A stretch of 64,000 nucleotides of DNA from Marinobacter nauticus (GCF_003634635.1 NZ_RBJB01000003.1:1029127-1093126), one strand, 5' to 3'; shown: positions 18,494 through 27,812, numbered from the stretch's first letter. The notes: a model not told the origin generated them from the sequence alone. Translations and numbers: made by a program.

Positions 18494-19040
18494 CCAGCCC
18501 TCCGAGCTGAGCATACCTCCCACGTTCTGGTACCGGTCGCTGGCGGCGGCCGGCCTGTACTGTCCTGAGGTTCATGGCCCGGCCCGCTACTGGCTGACGG
18601 TAGAAGGTTCCTTTACCCGGGCACTGCAGCAAAAATGCCAGGAACGCTTTCACGTTGAAATTCTCAGGGAAGGCTTCTCGGCGCCAACCCCTGAAGAAGC
18701 GAAGCGCCTGAACCTGGCACCGCGCCAGCTCGCCTGGGTACGGGAAGTTCGCCTGTGCGGTGACGGCCGCCCGTGGGTGCTGGCTCGAACGGTTATTCCA
18801 CAGAACTGCCTGCACGGCCACGGCCGCCGCCTGCGCAATCTTGGCAACAAGCCACTGGGCGCCTATCTGTTCAGCAGCCCCGAGTGGCAGCGGGGGCCAC
18901 TGGAAACAGGGCTCTGCAAAGTCCGCAGCAACGGCCACCCTCGCCTTGCCCGCAGATCCCTGTTCCACCGGGGTTCCTGCGCCCTGTTGGTGGGGGAATA
19001 CCTGTTACCCCGGCTATACCAGTCTCACAACCAGGTTTAA
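18474..19040 (+). CDS. ubiC: Chorismate lyase
   Basis: Converts chorismate to 4-hydroxybenzoate and pyruvate, the first committed step of ubiquinone synthesis. The 188 residues include WLTVEGSFTRALQ, REVRLCGDGRPWVLARTVIP and LGAYLFSSPEWQRG, all UbiC features; the Arg and Glu-type residues of the buried product site are present. The start at ATG 18474 overlaps the end of hpt, which suggests translational coupling. ubiA follows 66 bp downstream. The hpt-ubiC arrangement resembles other Marinobacter-type genomes. Confidence 0.92.
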   Translation: MPLKDCDQPSELSIPPTFWYRSLAAAGLYCPEVHGPARYWLTVEGSFTRALQQKCQERFHVEILREGFSAPTPEEAKRLNLAPRQLAWVREVRLCGDGRPWVLARTVIPQNCLHGHGRRLRNLGNKPLGAYLFSSPEWQRGPLETGLCKVRSNGHPRLARRSLFHRGSCALLVGEYLLPRLYQSHNQV

Positions 19041-19106
19041 CCCTACCGCTGCCGCTGGCTATAATCGGGTGCACTCTCACGCATCGACAAGCGGATACCA
19101 GCTCCT

Positions 19107-19991
19107 ATGTTGCAGAACGCCCTGCCCACCCATGTTCATGCCCGCCTGGCGGATTACGCACGACTGCTGCGCATCGACCGCCCGATCGGCACTTTGTTGC
19201 TGCTGTGGCCAACTTACTGGGCACTCTGGCTGGCGGCCGAGGGGACCCCGTCATTTGCCAACCTGCTGATCTTTACCCTGGGCGTATTTTTCATGCGGGC
19301 CGCGGGCTGCGCCATCAACGATTTTGCCGACCGGGACTGGGATCGCCACGTCAAACGCACCAAAGACCGCCCGCTCACCGCCGGCCGGGTCCGTGCCTCG
19401 GAAGCCGTCGCCCTGTTTGCCGGGCTATGCCTGGTGTCGTTTCTGATGGTGGTGCTGTTCACCAACACCCTGACCCTGTATCTGTCATTCGGTGGTGCAC
19501 TGCTGGCCTTTATCTACCCGTTTATGAAGCGTTACACCCATTTGCCCCAGCTGTTTCTGGGCGCCGCCTTTTCCTGGGCCATTCCCATGGCCTGGGCAGC
19601 TGAGGCAAATCAGCTTAGCCAGCTCACCTGGTTGCTGTTTACCGCCAACGTGCTCTGGACGGTCGCCTATGACACCCTCTATGCCATGGTCGACCGGGAT
19701 GACGACCTGAAGGTCGGTATCAAATCCACCGCCATCCTGTTTGGTGACGCAGATCGGGCGATCATTGCTCTGCTGCAGACCATGGTGGTGGTAATTCTGG
19801 TGATGGTGGGCCAGCGGGCGGAACTGGGCTCCTTCTATTATCTCGGCGTTGTGGCCATGGCCACGCTCTTCGTCTACCACCAGTACCTGGCCAGGGAGCG
19901 GAACCGGGAAGGATGCTTCAAGGCATTTCTCAATAACAACTGGGCCGGCTTTGCAGTGTTTCTGGGTCTGGCGCTCGATCTGGCGTTCTGA
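19107..19991 (+). CDS. ubiA: 4-hydroxybenzoate octaprenyltransferase
   Basis: Attaches the polyprenyl side chain to 4-hydroxybenzoate in the inner membrane. It has 294 residues and about eight membrane helices. The first aspartate-rich motif is NDFADRDWD (71-79), the second [13 protein letters not shown] (about 191-203); both bind the magnesium-diphosphate. [15 protein letters not shown] near the N-terminus is typical. It is the second step after ubiC, with which it forms an operon. Confidence 0.96.
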   Translation: MLQNALPTHVHARLADYARLLRIDRPIGTLLLLWPTYWALWLAAEGTPSFANLLIFTLGVFFMRAAGCAINDFADRDWDRHVKRTKDRPLTAGRVRASEAVALFAGLCLVSFLMVVLFTNTLTLYLSFGGALLAFIYPFMKRYTHLPQLFLGAAFSWAIPMAWAAEANQLSQLTWLLFTANVLWTVAYDTLYAMVDRDDDLKVGIKSTAILFGDADRAIIALLQTMVVVILVMVGQRAELGSFYYLGVVAMATLFVYHQYLARERNREGCFKAFLNNNWAGFAVFLGLALDLAF

Positions 19992-20001
19992 CTACCCGCC
20001 C

Positions 20002-20035
20002 ATGTCATATACTTGTAACAAAGACGCGTTGTAAT
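20002..20035 (+). promoter_or_regulatory. Pho box and -10 element of phoBR
   Basis: ATGTCAT-ATAC-TTGTAAC (20002-20019) is a PhoB-type direct repeat with 11-bp period. Exactly 10 bp downstream lies TGTAAT (20030-20035), a good -10. This is the arrangement known for PhoB-activated promoters, and autoregulation of phoBR is established in other proteobacteria. The site is only 11 bp after the ubiA stop. Confidence 0.72.
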
Positions 20036-20112
20036 GACTCGGCAACATTACAAGGGAGTGTGTTCGCACCTCTGATCAGAGAACTCCCGAGGTCTGACAC
20101 AGGTTGATGCAT

Positions 20113-20805
20113 ATGAGTGGAAAAACTGTCCTGATCGTCGATGACGAAGCGCCTATCCGTGAAATGATTGCGGTCGCGCTCGAAATGGCGGATTACGACT
20201 ACCTGGAGGCAGCGGATGCCCGTGAAGCCCATGCCCTGATTATCGACAAGCAACCAGACCTGATCCTGCTGGACTGGATGCTGCCGGGCACCAGCGGTGT
20301 CGAACTTGCGCGCCGGCTGAAGAAAGAAGAGGCCACCGCCGATATCCCTATCATCATGCTGACCGCCAAGGTGGAAGAGGATAACAAGATTCAGGGCCTG
20401 GAAGTCGGTGCCGACGATTACATCACCAAGCCGTTCAGCCCTCGTGAGCTGGTGGCCCGCCTGAAGGCGGTCCTGCGTCGTGCCACACCTCCGGGTGTCG
20501 ACAGCCCCATCGAAGTGGACGGTCTGACCCTGGACCCGGTTGGACATCGTGTAACCACGGCTGAAGGTGCCATCAATATGGGCCCGACCGAGTACCGGCT
20601 GCTGCAGTTCTTTATGACTCACCAGGAACGGGTCTATACTCGGTCTCAACTGCTGGATCAGGTCTGGGGCGGCAACGTGTATGTCGAGGAACGCACCGTC
20701 GATGTTCATATCCGTCGCCTGCGCAAGGCGCTGGGAGACAGGTACGATCATCTGATTCAGACCGTGCGGGGAACGGGCTACCGGTTTTCCACCAAAGTGG
20801 CCTGA
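20113..20805 (+). CDS. phoB: Phosphate regulon response regulator PhoB
   Basis: DNA-binding activator of the Pho regulon, phosphorylated by PhoR under phosphate limitation. It has 230 residues from ATG 20113 ([14 protein letters not shown]); TTG 20104 and ATG 20107 in frame are less likely. The receiver domain has the acidic pair DDE, phospho-acceptor Asp54 in LLDWMLPG, and [29 protein letters not shown]. The winged-helix domain ends [18 protein letters not shown] and VRGTGYRFS. It is very close to Pseudomonas PhoB. phoR follows 85 bp downstream. Confidence 0.98.
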   Translation: MSGKTVLIVDDEAPIREMIAVALEMADYDYLEAADAREAHALIIDKQPDLILLDWMLPGTSGVELARRLKKEEATADIPIIMLTAKVEEDNKIQGLEVGADDYITKPFSPRELVARLKAVLRRATPPGVDSPIEVDGLTLDPVGHRVTTAEGAINMGPTEYRLLQFFMTHQERVYTRSQLLDQVWGGNVYVEERTVDVHIRRLRKALGDRYDHLIQTVRGTGYRFSTKVA

Positions 20806-20890
20806 TTTTCTCCCTGAAGACAGCCCGGGCCGCCCATCCTCGTCCGGCGATCACGGCATCAGCGCCGGCAATACGACAAGGCAGTAGTGG

Positions 20891-22213
20891 ATGCAACACA
20901 ACTGGTCCCGTTACCTGAGACTGATCATCACCGCACTCGCAGGCACCACCTTGGTGGGGTTCTATTTCGGCGAACCGCTCTACGGGCTGCTGGTGGGACT
21001 TGTTGCCTATCTTTGGTGGACCCTGATCCAGGCCCGGCGCCTGTACCAGTGGTTGGGCAATCCCAGCGCTTCCGATGAGGCTCCCCAGAGCATCGGCTTG
21101 TGGGGTGATATCTTCGACAACCTGCACAAGCTGAACCAGAACCATCTGTTGACCCAGGATCGACTCCGGGCCCGCATCAACCGGGTGCAGGAATCCACCA
21201 ACGCCATGCGCGACGGTGTGATCATGACCGATGCCCGGGGCGCCATGGAATGGTGGAACGGTTCGGCCGAATACCTGCTGGGCTTCCGTCGCAGCACCGA
21301 TCAGGGCCAGTACATTCATAACCTGATTCGCAACCCGGCGTTCAAGGCCTATTTCGACGCCCGGGATTACCGCGAGCCTCTGGAAATCAATTCTCCTGCC
21401 AAGCCTCACATCCATCTGCAGATCCAGATCAGCCTGTTCGGCGACGACGATCGCCTGATCGTGGCCAAGGATGTCACCCGGCTGTATCAGCTTGAACAAA
21501 TGCGGCGGGACTTTGTCGGCAACGTCTCCCATGAAATGCGCACACCGCTGACCGTGATCAGTGGCTACCTTGAAACCCTGGTGGATCATGGCGAAGAGCT
21601 GCCACCCAAGTGGCGCCGGGCCATCAATACCATGGCGGCTCAGGCTTCACGGATGGAAGCCCTGATTACAGACCTGATTCTGCTGTCCCGCATCGAGACC
21701 GGCGAACATACGGTGGACGACACCCTGACCGATGTCGATGCCCTGCTGAACCAGATCTGTCATGACGCAAGGGCTCTAAGCGGCGACAAGGGCCACCAGA
21801 TCAGTGTTCAGATCAGTGACCACCGCCTGCTGCAGGGCGATGAAAGCCAGCTACGCAGTGCGTTTTCCAATCTGGTGTTTAATGCGGTGAAATACACGCC
21901 GGCCGGCGGAGCCATCACAGTTGCCTGGAGCACCAATCGCGAAGGCGCCCATCTGTCCGTCAAGGATACCGGCATCGGCATTGATCCGATCCATATCCCC
22001 AGACTGACCGAACGGTTCTATCGCGCCGACCCCAGCCGCCACAAGGACACCGGCGGAACCGGCCTCGGCCTGGCTATCGTCAAGCATGTGCTGATCAATC
22101 ACGACGGCAACCTGGAAATTCGCAGCAAAGTCGGCGAAGGCAGCGAGTTTATCTGCCATTTTCCAAGGGAGCGCCTGGTCGAACGGATTCCCGAGCAAGT
22201 CCCGGAGGACTGA
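20891..22213 (+). CDS. phoR: Phosphate regulon sensor histidine kinase PhoR
   Basis: Membrane kinase that controls PhoB according to PstSCAB-PhoU state. Its 440 residues include two N-terminal hydrophobic segments (about 10-45) with no large periplasmic domain, as in known PhoR. A charged linker and PAS domain (about 100-200) follow. The DHp helix has His214 in NVSHEMRTPLTV. The ATPase domain has N-box NLVFNAVKYTP, VKDTGIGID and GGTGLGLAIVKH. The start is ATG 20891. Confidence 0.97.
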   Translation: MQHNWSRYLRLIITALAGTTLVGFYFGEPLYGLLVGLVAYLWWTLIQARRLYQWLGNPSASDEAPQSIGLWGDIFDNLHKLNQNHLLTQDRLRARINRVQESTNAMRDGVIMTDARGAMEWWNGSAEYLLGFRRSTDQGQYIHNLIRNPAFKAYFDARDYREPLEINSPAKPHIHLQIQISLFGDDDRLIVAKDVTRLYQLEQMRRDFVGNVSHEMRTPLTVISGYLETLVDHGEELPPKWRRAINTMAAQASRMEALITDLILLSRIETGEHTVDDTLTDVDALLNQICHDARALSGDKGHQISVQISDHRLLQGDESQLRSAFSNLVFNAVKYTPAGGAITVAWSTNREGAHLSVKDTGIGIDPIHIPRLTERFYRADPSRHKDTGGTGLGLAIVKHVLINHDGNLEIRSKVGEGSEFICHFPRERLVERIPEQVPED

Positions 22214-22224
22214 GACACCCTCGG

Positions 22225-23121
22225 TTAACGGTTTGAGGCCCGGAACCTAGCCACGAACCGTGACAGGTCCTCCAGCTTCTTCGGGTCTTCATCCACGAAA
22301 CGGATAGTGACACTGACAAAGTCGGTATCCTGGCGCTTATCCACCGCCTGCAGCTGATGCACGTAACCGTTCAGGCGAGCCATCTGGCCATCCCCCATGT
22401 CAATATCGACCACCGCCTGATCGAGAATCCCCGGGAATTCCTGATCCCGCTTGGCGATCACCCGTACTTCCGTCAGGTTAATGTCCTTGACCACCGACTT
22501 CAGGGTACTGTCGGAAAACCTTACAGATGCCATACTCATGGCACCACGGACCTGAGGCTTGCCTGCAGCCGCTTTTGCGCTACCAGCATTCAGCAGCGGG
22601 TTATCAGCCGCGGGTTCAGGCTTTGAGGCTTCCGGCCTTGGCGCCGGCGCCTCCCGCTTCTGGGTGAGCAGGGTGGCGGATTCCTTGAACGCATCCGCCG
22701 GCCCTTCCAGTGATTTGCCGCTGCGATCCATGGCGTCCTTCAGGCGGCGGCCCATCACCTTGATGATTTTCTTGCTCAACCCCTCCGGGCTAAAAGGCTT
22801 GCCCAGGTATTCAGACACCCCTTCCTTGACCGCCTCAATGACATGATCCTTGTCGCCGCGACTGGTGATCATGATGAATGGCACCTTCTGGTAATGCGGT
22901 TGCTGGCGCATCCACTGCAGCAGTTCCAGCCCGGACATCTCCGGCATTTCCCAATCGCACAGCACCAGGTCAAAACTGGTTCTCGACATCAGGGATTGGG
23001 CCCGCCGACCATTCTGGGCATCGGTAGTTTCAATGACGGGAAAGCGCTGGCGCACTGTCCGTTTCACCAGATCTCTCACAAAACTGGCGTCATCAACCAC
23101 CAGCGCCTTCAGTGTTGCCAT
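22225..23121 (-). CDS. Response regulator with C-terminal PilZ-like domain
   Basis: A 298-residue protein. The N-terminal CheY-type receiver (about 1-120) has acidic VVDDASFV, phospho-acceptor Asp56 in LVLCDWEMPEMSG, MITSRGDKD and the lysine in YLGKPFSP. A low-complexity Ala/Pro/Lys linker (about 150-195) follows. The C-terminal 100 residues (VRFSDSTLKSVVKDINLTEVRVIAKRD through VSVTIRFVDEDPKKLEDLSRFVARF) look like a beta-barrel of PilZ type, but the RxxxR and [DN]xSxxG motifs of c-di-GMP binders are not evident. It converges with phoR, 11 bp apart. No kinase partner is adjacent. Confidence 0.8.
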   Translation of the reverse strand: MATLKALVVDDASFVRDLVKRTVRQRFPVIETTDAQNGRRAQSLMSRTSFDLVLCDWEMPEMSGLELLQWMRQQPHYQKVPFIMITSRGDKDHVIEAVKEGVSEYLGKPFSPEGLSKKIIKVMGRRLKDAMDRSGKSLEGPADAFKESATLLTQKREAPAPRPEASKPEPAADNPLLNAGSAKAAAGKPQVRGAMSMASVRFSDSTLKSVVKDINLTEVRVIAKRDQEFPGILDQAVVDIDMGDGQMARLNGYVHQLQAVDKRQDTDFVSVTIRFVDEDPKKLEDLSRFVARFRASNR

Positions 23122-23339
23122 AACGACATCTGCTCCGGATTCCTCTCATGCTCCAACTATAGAACATCCCGGTCTTGACGTGACCGGAGTGCTACAAAAA
23201 GACGACAAAACCGGAGCGCGACAAGAAGATTCCCAACCGAAAAAACACGCGGCACTGTAGGCTAAGGCGGTATTTTCCAACGCGGAAAACGCGCTAACAT
23301 GGCAACCAATGCCTTAACGACCCTATTGCGAGGATTCCC

Positions 23340-24572
23340 GTGCCTGACCTGATCTCCCGGACTGCCATTCGCCGTACCCTGGTGGCGATTTCCCTGAGCA
23401 CGCTGGCGCTGGTTGCCAGGGCAGAAACCGAAACAACCACCGCACCGGAGTTTGAGCAGTGCAAACAGGCGCTCGGAGAGAAAGCCGTCGCTGCCGGTGT
23501 GCGCGAATCCACGGTGCAGTCAGTGATGGCCGGCGTGGTGCACCTCGACAGAGTGATTGAGCTGGACCGCAGACAGCCCGAATTTACCACCACTTTTGCC
23601 GATTACCTGAACCGACGGGTTAACGACACCCGGGTCGGCAAAGGCCGGGAATTGCTGGCCGAACACCGTGAACTCCTGAACCGCGTGACCGCGGAAACCG
23701 GCGTTCCGGCCCCCTACCTGGCGGCGTTCTGGGGCCTGGAAACCAACTATGGCAGTTACTTCGGCAAGATGCAGGTGCCCAGCGCCCTCGCCACCCTGGC
23801 TTGCGATGCCCGGCGCAGCAGCTTTTTCACCGAACAGTTGATTGCCGCCCTGCGCATTATCGACGAAGGCGCCATTCCGGCTGACCAGATGGAAGGCTCC
23901 TGGGCCGGTGCCATGGGCCATGTGCAGTTCATGCCGACGGTATTCCTGAAACACGCGGTCGACGCCGATGGTGATGGGCGCCGGGATCTCTGGAACAGCC
24001 TGCCCGATGCCATGATGTCTGCCGGTCGCTTTCTTGAGTCCATGGGTTGGGATGGCGACTATCGATGGGGGCGGGAGGTGCTGTTACCCGACAACTTTGA
24101 TTTCAGTCTGGCCGATGGTCGTCGTCTGCCTCTGGCAGACTGGCGCAAGATGGGGATCACCGATGCCTTCGGTAACCGCCTGGCCAACGAGCCCATTGAG
24201 GCGGCCCTGATCGTGCCCAGCGGCCATCAGGGCCCGGCCTTTCTGGTATACAGTAATTTCCGGGTGATCATGGGCTGGAACCGATCCGAGTTCTACGCCA
24301 TTGCCGTTGGCCACCTGGCCGACCGGATTGCCGGCGCCGGAAAGCTTCAGAACCCTCCCCCGGAAGACCAGCCCGCGCTGTCAAGAAATCAGGTGCTGGA
24401 GCTCCAACAGGCTCTGAATGACAAAGGCTACCCGAGCGGGGAACCCGACGGCATACTGGGCTCCAATACCCGCAAGGCCATTCGCGCGTACCAGAAGGCG
24501 GAGGGCCTGGTGGCTGACGGCTTTCCATCAGAACAGGTATTAGCGGCTCTCGGAGTTTACAGCGGCTCGTGA
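23340..24572 (+). CDS. Lytic murein transglycosylase, MltB type
   Basis: Cleaves peptidoglycan glycan strands with formation of 1,6-anhydro ends. It has 410 residues. GTG 23340 is the start, with GAGG 7 bases upstream. A signal peptide (about 1-28, ending LVARAET) shows export. The SLT_2 domain has the catalytic glutamate Glu134 in FWGLETNYGSYFGK, plus GSWAGAMGHVQFMPTVF and DADGDGRRDLWNSLPDA. A C-terminal peptidoglycan-binding domain spans about 345-405 (LQQALNDKGYPSGEPDGILGSNTRKAIRAYQ). There is no lipobox, so it differs from lipoprotein MltB. Confidence 0.94.
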   Translation: MPDLISRTAIRRTLVAISLSTLALVARAETETTTAPEFEQCKQALGEKAVAAGVRESTVQSVMAGVVHLDRVIELDRRQPEFTTTFADYLNRRVNDTRVGKGRELLAEHRELLNRVTAETGVPAPYLAAFWGLETNYGSYFGKMQVPSALATLACDARRSSFFTEQLIAALRIIDEGAIPADQMEGSWAGAMGHVQFMPTVFLKHAVDADGDGRRDLWNSLPDAMMSAGRFLESMGWDGDYRWGREVLLPDNFDFSLADGRRLPLADWRKMGITDAFGNRLANEPIEAALIVPSGHQGPAFLVYSNFRVIMGWNRSEFYAIAVGHLADRIAGAGKLQNPPPEDQPALSRNQVLELQQALNDKGYPSGEPDGILGSNTRKAIRAYQKAEGLVADGFPSEQVLAALGVYSGS

Positions 24573-24642
24573 AAGCGTCCAGTTTTTTTACAGTCACCAA
24601 AACCAATCACTCTAACTGATTGTATTTAAATAATTAAAATAT

Positions 24643-24657
24643 TGGCACGTATTTAGC
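24643..24657 (+). promoter_or_regulatory. Candidate sigma-54 (-24/-12) promoter of the PEP-CTERM gene
   Basis: TTGGCACGTATTTAGC carries the invariant GG (24644-24645) and GC (24656-24657) with exactly 10 bp between. It matches consensus TGGCACG-N4-TTGC with one mismatch. Transcription would start near 24669, 56 bp before the ATG, in an AT-rich intergenic region. CAATCA and TGATTG arms at about 24604-24622 might be the end of the upstream gene or an activator site. Confidence 0.6.
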
Positions 24658-24724
24658 TACACATCTTCACAGTGCCTGGAAAACTCCCGGCTATCCTAAA
24701 ACTGTGTGTAGTAAGGTGTGGACA

Positions 24725-25462
24725 ATGCTTAAAATGATGAAAGGAATCGTAGCCGCGGCAACGCTTGGGTTCGCCGCGACTTCTTGGGCCTTCCCGGTAA
24801 ACCTTGACTCTGTATCGGGCGCCTGGGGAACACCGACCAATGGCAGCAACATTCAAGGCGTTGGAACCGATACGCTGCGATGGGGCACTGGAGAGGAGAC
24901 CTGTTCTGGTGCCTGGTGGTGGAAGACGTGCTCCAACGGCCCTCAAAGCGGCTTCACTTTCCAGGGACCCGCCAGCCTGCCACAAACCATCACCTCTGAT
25001 GCTGAGTTTGTGCTGGGAAACTTTACACACTTTAATAACCGCATCACTGGTGACAGCATCACCGGCGTTGACCTGGATGTATTTGCGACATTTTCTACCA
25101 ATGCCAGCAACGGCACCGTGACAGGACCCTACACGTTCGAGTTTTCGCACGTTGAAACGCCGAACGTTCATTGCGGACCGCTTTCATTCATCTTTGGCTG
25201 TTCACAGAAAGATGTCGACGACGTAGTTCGCCTGGATAACGTCATTGAAAGTTCCGAGTTTCAATTTGGCTCGAGCATTTACTCTCTATCATTACTGGGT
25301 TTTGCAAATGGCGAGAATGTCATCAGAACCGCTGAAGGTAATGCCACGTCAGTGAACCTGCTGGCCAAGCTGAATGTTCGCTCCGTACCGGAACCCGGCA
25401 CTCTCGCGCTGCTGGGACTCGGTCTGGCTGGTCTGGGCCTGGCGCGCCGCCGCAAGCTCTGA
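24725..25462 (+). CDS. PEP-CTERM sorting domain protein of the THxN type
   Basis: A 245-residue secreted protein from ATG 24725 (AAGGTGTGG upstream). A signal peptide (about 1-22, ending SWAF) precedes a beta-rich Gly/Asn/Thr-rich body. Residues 101-104 are THFN, inside LGNFTHFNN, the hallmark of the THxN group. Cysteine pairs (ETCSGAWWWKTCS, HCGPLSFIFGC) may form disulfides. The C-terminus has the exosortase signal: VPEPGTLALLGLGLAGLGLARRR, that is, PEP motif, membrane helix and Arg cluster. It should be processed by an exosortase encoded elsewhere; none is in this window. The role is probably extracellular matrix or biofilm. Confidence 0.9.
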   Translation: MLKMMKGIVAAATLGFAATSWAFPVNLDSVSGAWGTPTNGSNIQGVGTDTLRWGTGEETCSGAWWWKTCSNGPQSGFTFQGPASLPQTITSDAEFVLGNFTHFNNRITGDSITGVDLDVFATFSTNASNGTVTGPYTFEFSHVETPNVHCGPLSFIFGCSQKDVDDVVRLDNVIESSEFQFGSSIYSLSLLGFANGENVIRTAEGNATSVNLLAKLNVRSVPEPGTLALLGLGLAGLGLARRRKL

Positions 25463-25476
25463 GCAATATCTGCTTC

Positions 25477-25501
25477 GCCGGCAGTACCTTGTGCTGCCGG
25501 C
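25477..25501 (+). terminator. Hairpin after the PEP-CTERM gene
   Basis: GCCGGCAG and CTGCCGGC pair perfectly over 8 bp around a 9-base loop, 15 bp after the stop codon. Only a short T-poor tail follows (GATTCTGC), so termination may be partial. Confidence 0.45.
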
Positions 25502-25582
25502 GATTCTGCTACCCTCCCGTGATCTGAATCCCGAATCCGCGCATAATACTGGTATCACCCAGTCATCACGAATCGGGACATT

Positions 25583-26611
25583 ATGGACTCCATCACACAG
25601 GCTGCCCTTGGCGCTTCCATTGCGGGCGCGGTTGCCGGCAAAACCCTGGGACGATCGGCCCTTCTGACCGGCGCCCTGCTCGGCACATTACCCGACCTGG
25701 ACGTGGTCATTGACTATGGCACAGCCGTTGCCAACTTTACCCAGCACCGGGGGTTCAGCCATTCCCTATTTATTCTGGCGCCACTGTCTCTGCTCATCGC
25801 CTGGGTCCTGTGGCGCTGGAAACCGCTCATCTCCTATCAGCGATGGCTGGCTCTGGTTGGCCTGATCCTGCTCACGCATCCGTTGCTGGATGCCTTTACC
25901 ACCTACGGTACCCAGCTGTTCTGGCCCATTGGCCGGCCCGTGGCGATCAACAGTATCTTTATCATTGATCCGCTCTATACGTTGCCACTGCTGGCGGGTT
26001 GCCTGGCTTTTCTGTATCGACCACCGGCTTCGAGAACCGTTGCAGCCGGACTGCTTCTATCCAGTCTCTATCTCGGCTGGACCCTGGTTGCACAGCAGAT
26101 CATCACCGAGCGCGTGCGACCGGCCCTGGCGAATGCCGGTATGGAGCAGGCAGCCCTGATGGTTCAGCCCATGCCATTCAACACTGTTCTGTGGCGTGCC
26201 ACGGCAGTCAATGCCGAGCAAAGAATCGAAGTTGTAACCGGTTTTCTTGATGCCAGCGATGAGCTGGTGCTTGAACGCTTCCCACGGCAGCCGGAGCTTG
26301 CCCGCCTTGTCGCCGAGCTTCCGGAAGCCCGGCGGCTGGAATGGTTTACCGGCGGTTTTCTGGACTACCAACAGAACGGCACTCAGATAACCGCAACGGA
26401 TATCCGGCTGGGCATACCCGGCGCTCACCCCTTCACCTTCATCCTGGCTGAAACCGCCGAAGGCGGACTACAACCACTCGCCAGTGATCGCCTGCCCCGC
26501 CCGGCGCTGAACCGGGCCACACTGCCCCTGTTGTGGAATCGAATGACCGGCCAGGTACCGGTATTGTGCCTGGCCACGCTGTCTGCTCCCAACCACGGGA
26601 GCTCCTGCTGA
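25583..26611 (+). CDS. Membrane metal-dependent hydrolase (YdjM/DUF457 family)
   Basis: A 342-residue inner-membrane protein. The N-terminal half carries the DUF457 pattern: MDSITQAALGASIAG, LLTGALLGTLPDLDVVIDY, HRGFSHSLF and LTHPLLDAFTTYGTQLFWP, in which His and Asp residues could bind metal. Four to five membrane helices follow one another up to about residue 170. The C-terminal part is soluble. The E. coli relative YdjM is LexA-controlled, but I see no LexA box here. The TGA overlaps the rsuA ATG by one base, so the two are coupled. Confidence 0.85.
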   Translation: MDSITQAALGASIAGAVAGKTLGRSALLTGALLGTLPDLDVVIDYGTAVANFTQHRGFSHSLFILAPLSLLIAWVLWRWKPLISYQRWLALVGLILLTHPLLDAFTTYGTQLFWPIGRPVAINSIFIIDPLYTLPLLAGCLAFLYRPPASRTVAAGLLLSSLYLGWTLVAQQIITERVRPALANAGMEQAALMVQPMPFNTVLWRATAVNAEQRIEVVTGFLDASDELVLERFPRQPELARLVAELPEARRLEWFTGGFLDYQQNGTQITATDIRLGIPGAHPFTFILAETAEGGLQPLASDRLPRPALNRATLPLLWNRMTGQVPVLCLATLSAPNHGSSC

Positions 26612-27306
26612 TGCGGCTGGATCAATATCTGAGCAACGGTACAGAGCTTTCCCGCAAAGAGGCAAAAAAGGTCGTGTCAGCGGGACGAGTGAAGGTGGAT
26701 GGCGAAACCTGCCGGCAGGCCAATCGCCAGGTGGAGGCCGAACAGTCCGTTCATCTTGATGGAAAACCGGTTAACCCACCCGGCGATATCTACCTGATGA
26801 TGCATAAACCCGCCGGAGTGCTCAGTGCCACCACCGACAGCAGCCAGCCAACGGCACTCGACCTGCTGCCCCGCGGCCTGGCCAGTCGGGTTCATATCGC
26901 CGGGCGGCTGGACAAGGACACCACTGGCTTGCTGTTGCTGACCAGTGATGGCCAATGGTCCCACGCGGTCACATCCCCCCGGCGGGAATGCCGCAAAAGC
27001 TATCGGGTCTGGCTGGCTGAGGCTATCCCGGAACAGGCCTGCCGGGCACTTGAGAAGGGAGTCATGCTGAACGGTGAAACCACAGAGACCAGACCCGCCG
27101 AAGTTCGTGTACACAACAACCAGCTGATCGACCTGACCATCGGCGAGGGCCGTTACCACCAGGTCAAACGGATGCTGGCGGCGGTTGGCAATCGTGTTGA
27201 GGCCCTGCACCGTTTCCGTATCGGCAGCATTGAACTGGATGATAAGCTGGCGCCCGGAGAATTCCGGGCACTGACCTCTCAGGAAATCCGCTCAGTAACA
27301 GAGTGA
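26611..27306 (+). CDS. rsuA: 16S rRNA pseudouridine(516) synthase
   Basis: Isomerises U516 of 16S rRNA. It has 231 residues from ATG 26611 (GGGAG upstream); longer readings lie inside the previous gene. The N-terminal S4 domain (MRLDQYLSNGTELSRKEAKKVVSAGRVKVDG) is followed by the catalytic domain with Asp101 in HIAGRLDKDTTGLLLLTSDG and KSYRVWLAE. The length and S4-plus-RsuA order match E. coli RsuA. Confidence 0.93.
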   Translation: MRLDQYLSNGTELSRKEAKKVVSAGRVKVDGETCRQANRQVEAEQSVHLDGKPVNPPGDIYLMMHKPAGVLSATTDSSQPTALDLLPRGLASRVHIAGRLDKDTTGLLLLTSDGQWSHAVTSPRRECRKSYRVWLAEAIPEQACRALEKGVMLNGETTETRPAEVRVHNNQLIDLTIGEGRYHQVKRMLAAVGNRVEALHRFRIGSIELDDKLAPGEFRALTSQEIRSVTE

Positions 27307-27316
27307 AGGCCTCGGC

Positions 27317-27796
27317 CTAGGCACGCTCGAACCGCTGGGCTGCCAGATTTTTCCGCACTGAACCTGCTTCAAACACCTCGCCGTTCATGGCGATGTAGAC
27401 CCCCGCCGGTAACAGCGACACCGCGGCCCAGGCAAAGCCGATGTTGAAGATAGCGTCGGTGCGCCGCATCCGCGCGGGCTGCATGGCACCGGTCAACACA
27501 ATCGTGCGATCGGCTACCGATTTCAGTGCCTCGGCGGTCTGCGCCATGGTATCGGTGCCATGGGTAATCAGGATACGCTGGCAGGCCGAAGCCTTGACCG
27601 CTTCCATAATGGCCTGACGGTCCTCATCGGTCAGTTCCAGGCTGTCCTTCCGCATCAGGGGACGAATCTCGTAGCCGTCGTGGATGTTGGATTCCGTCAA
27701 CAGTTCCGGTAACAGGCTGTCACCGATTTCAAACTTGCTGTTGGCATCAAAATAGACCTTATCGATGGTGCCACCGGTGGTCAGTATCTCAATCAT
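27317..27796 (-). CDS. Short asparaginase-domain protein
   Basis: A 159-residue protein that has only the N-terminal catalytic domain of type I/II L-asparaginase. The catalytic threonine motif LTTGGTIDKVYF and the second motif ILITHGTDTMAQTAEAL are both present, as is TIVLTGAMQPARM. The usual C-terminal domain (about 150 residues) is missing. Such short versions are a recurrent family in Pseudomonas and Marinobacter, so this is probably not a broken gene. The activity is unproven. It starts 16 bp after the pbpG stop, with AAAGGAAC as ribosome site. Confidence 0.87.
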   Translation of the reverse strand: MIEILTTGGTIDKVYFDANSKFEIGDSLLPELLTESNIHDGYEIRPLMRKDSLELTDEDRQAIMEAVKASACQRILITHGTDTMAQTAEALKSVADRTIVLTGAMQPARMRRTDAIFNIGFAWAAVSLLPAGVYIAMNGEVFEAGSVRKNLAAQRFERA

Positions 27797-27812
27797 GGTC
27801 TGAACTGTTCCT

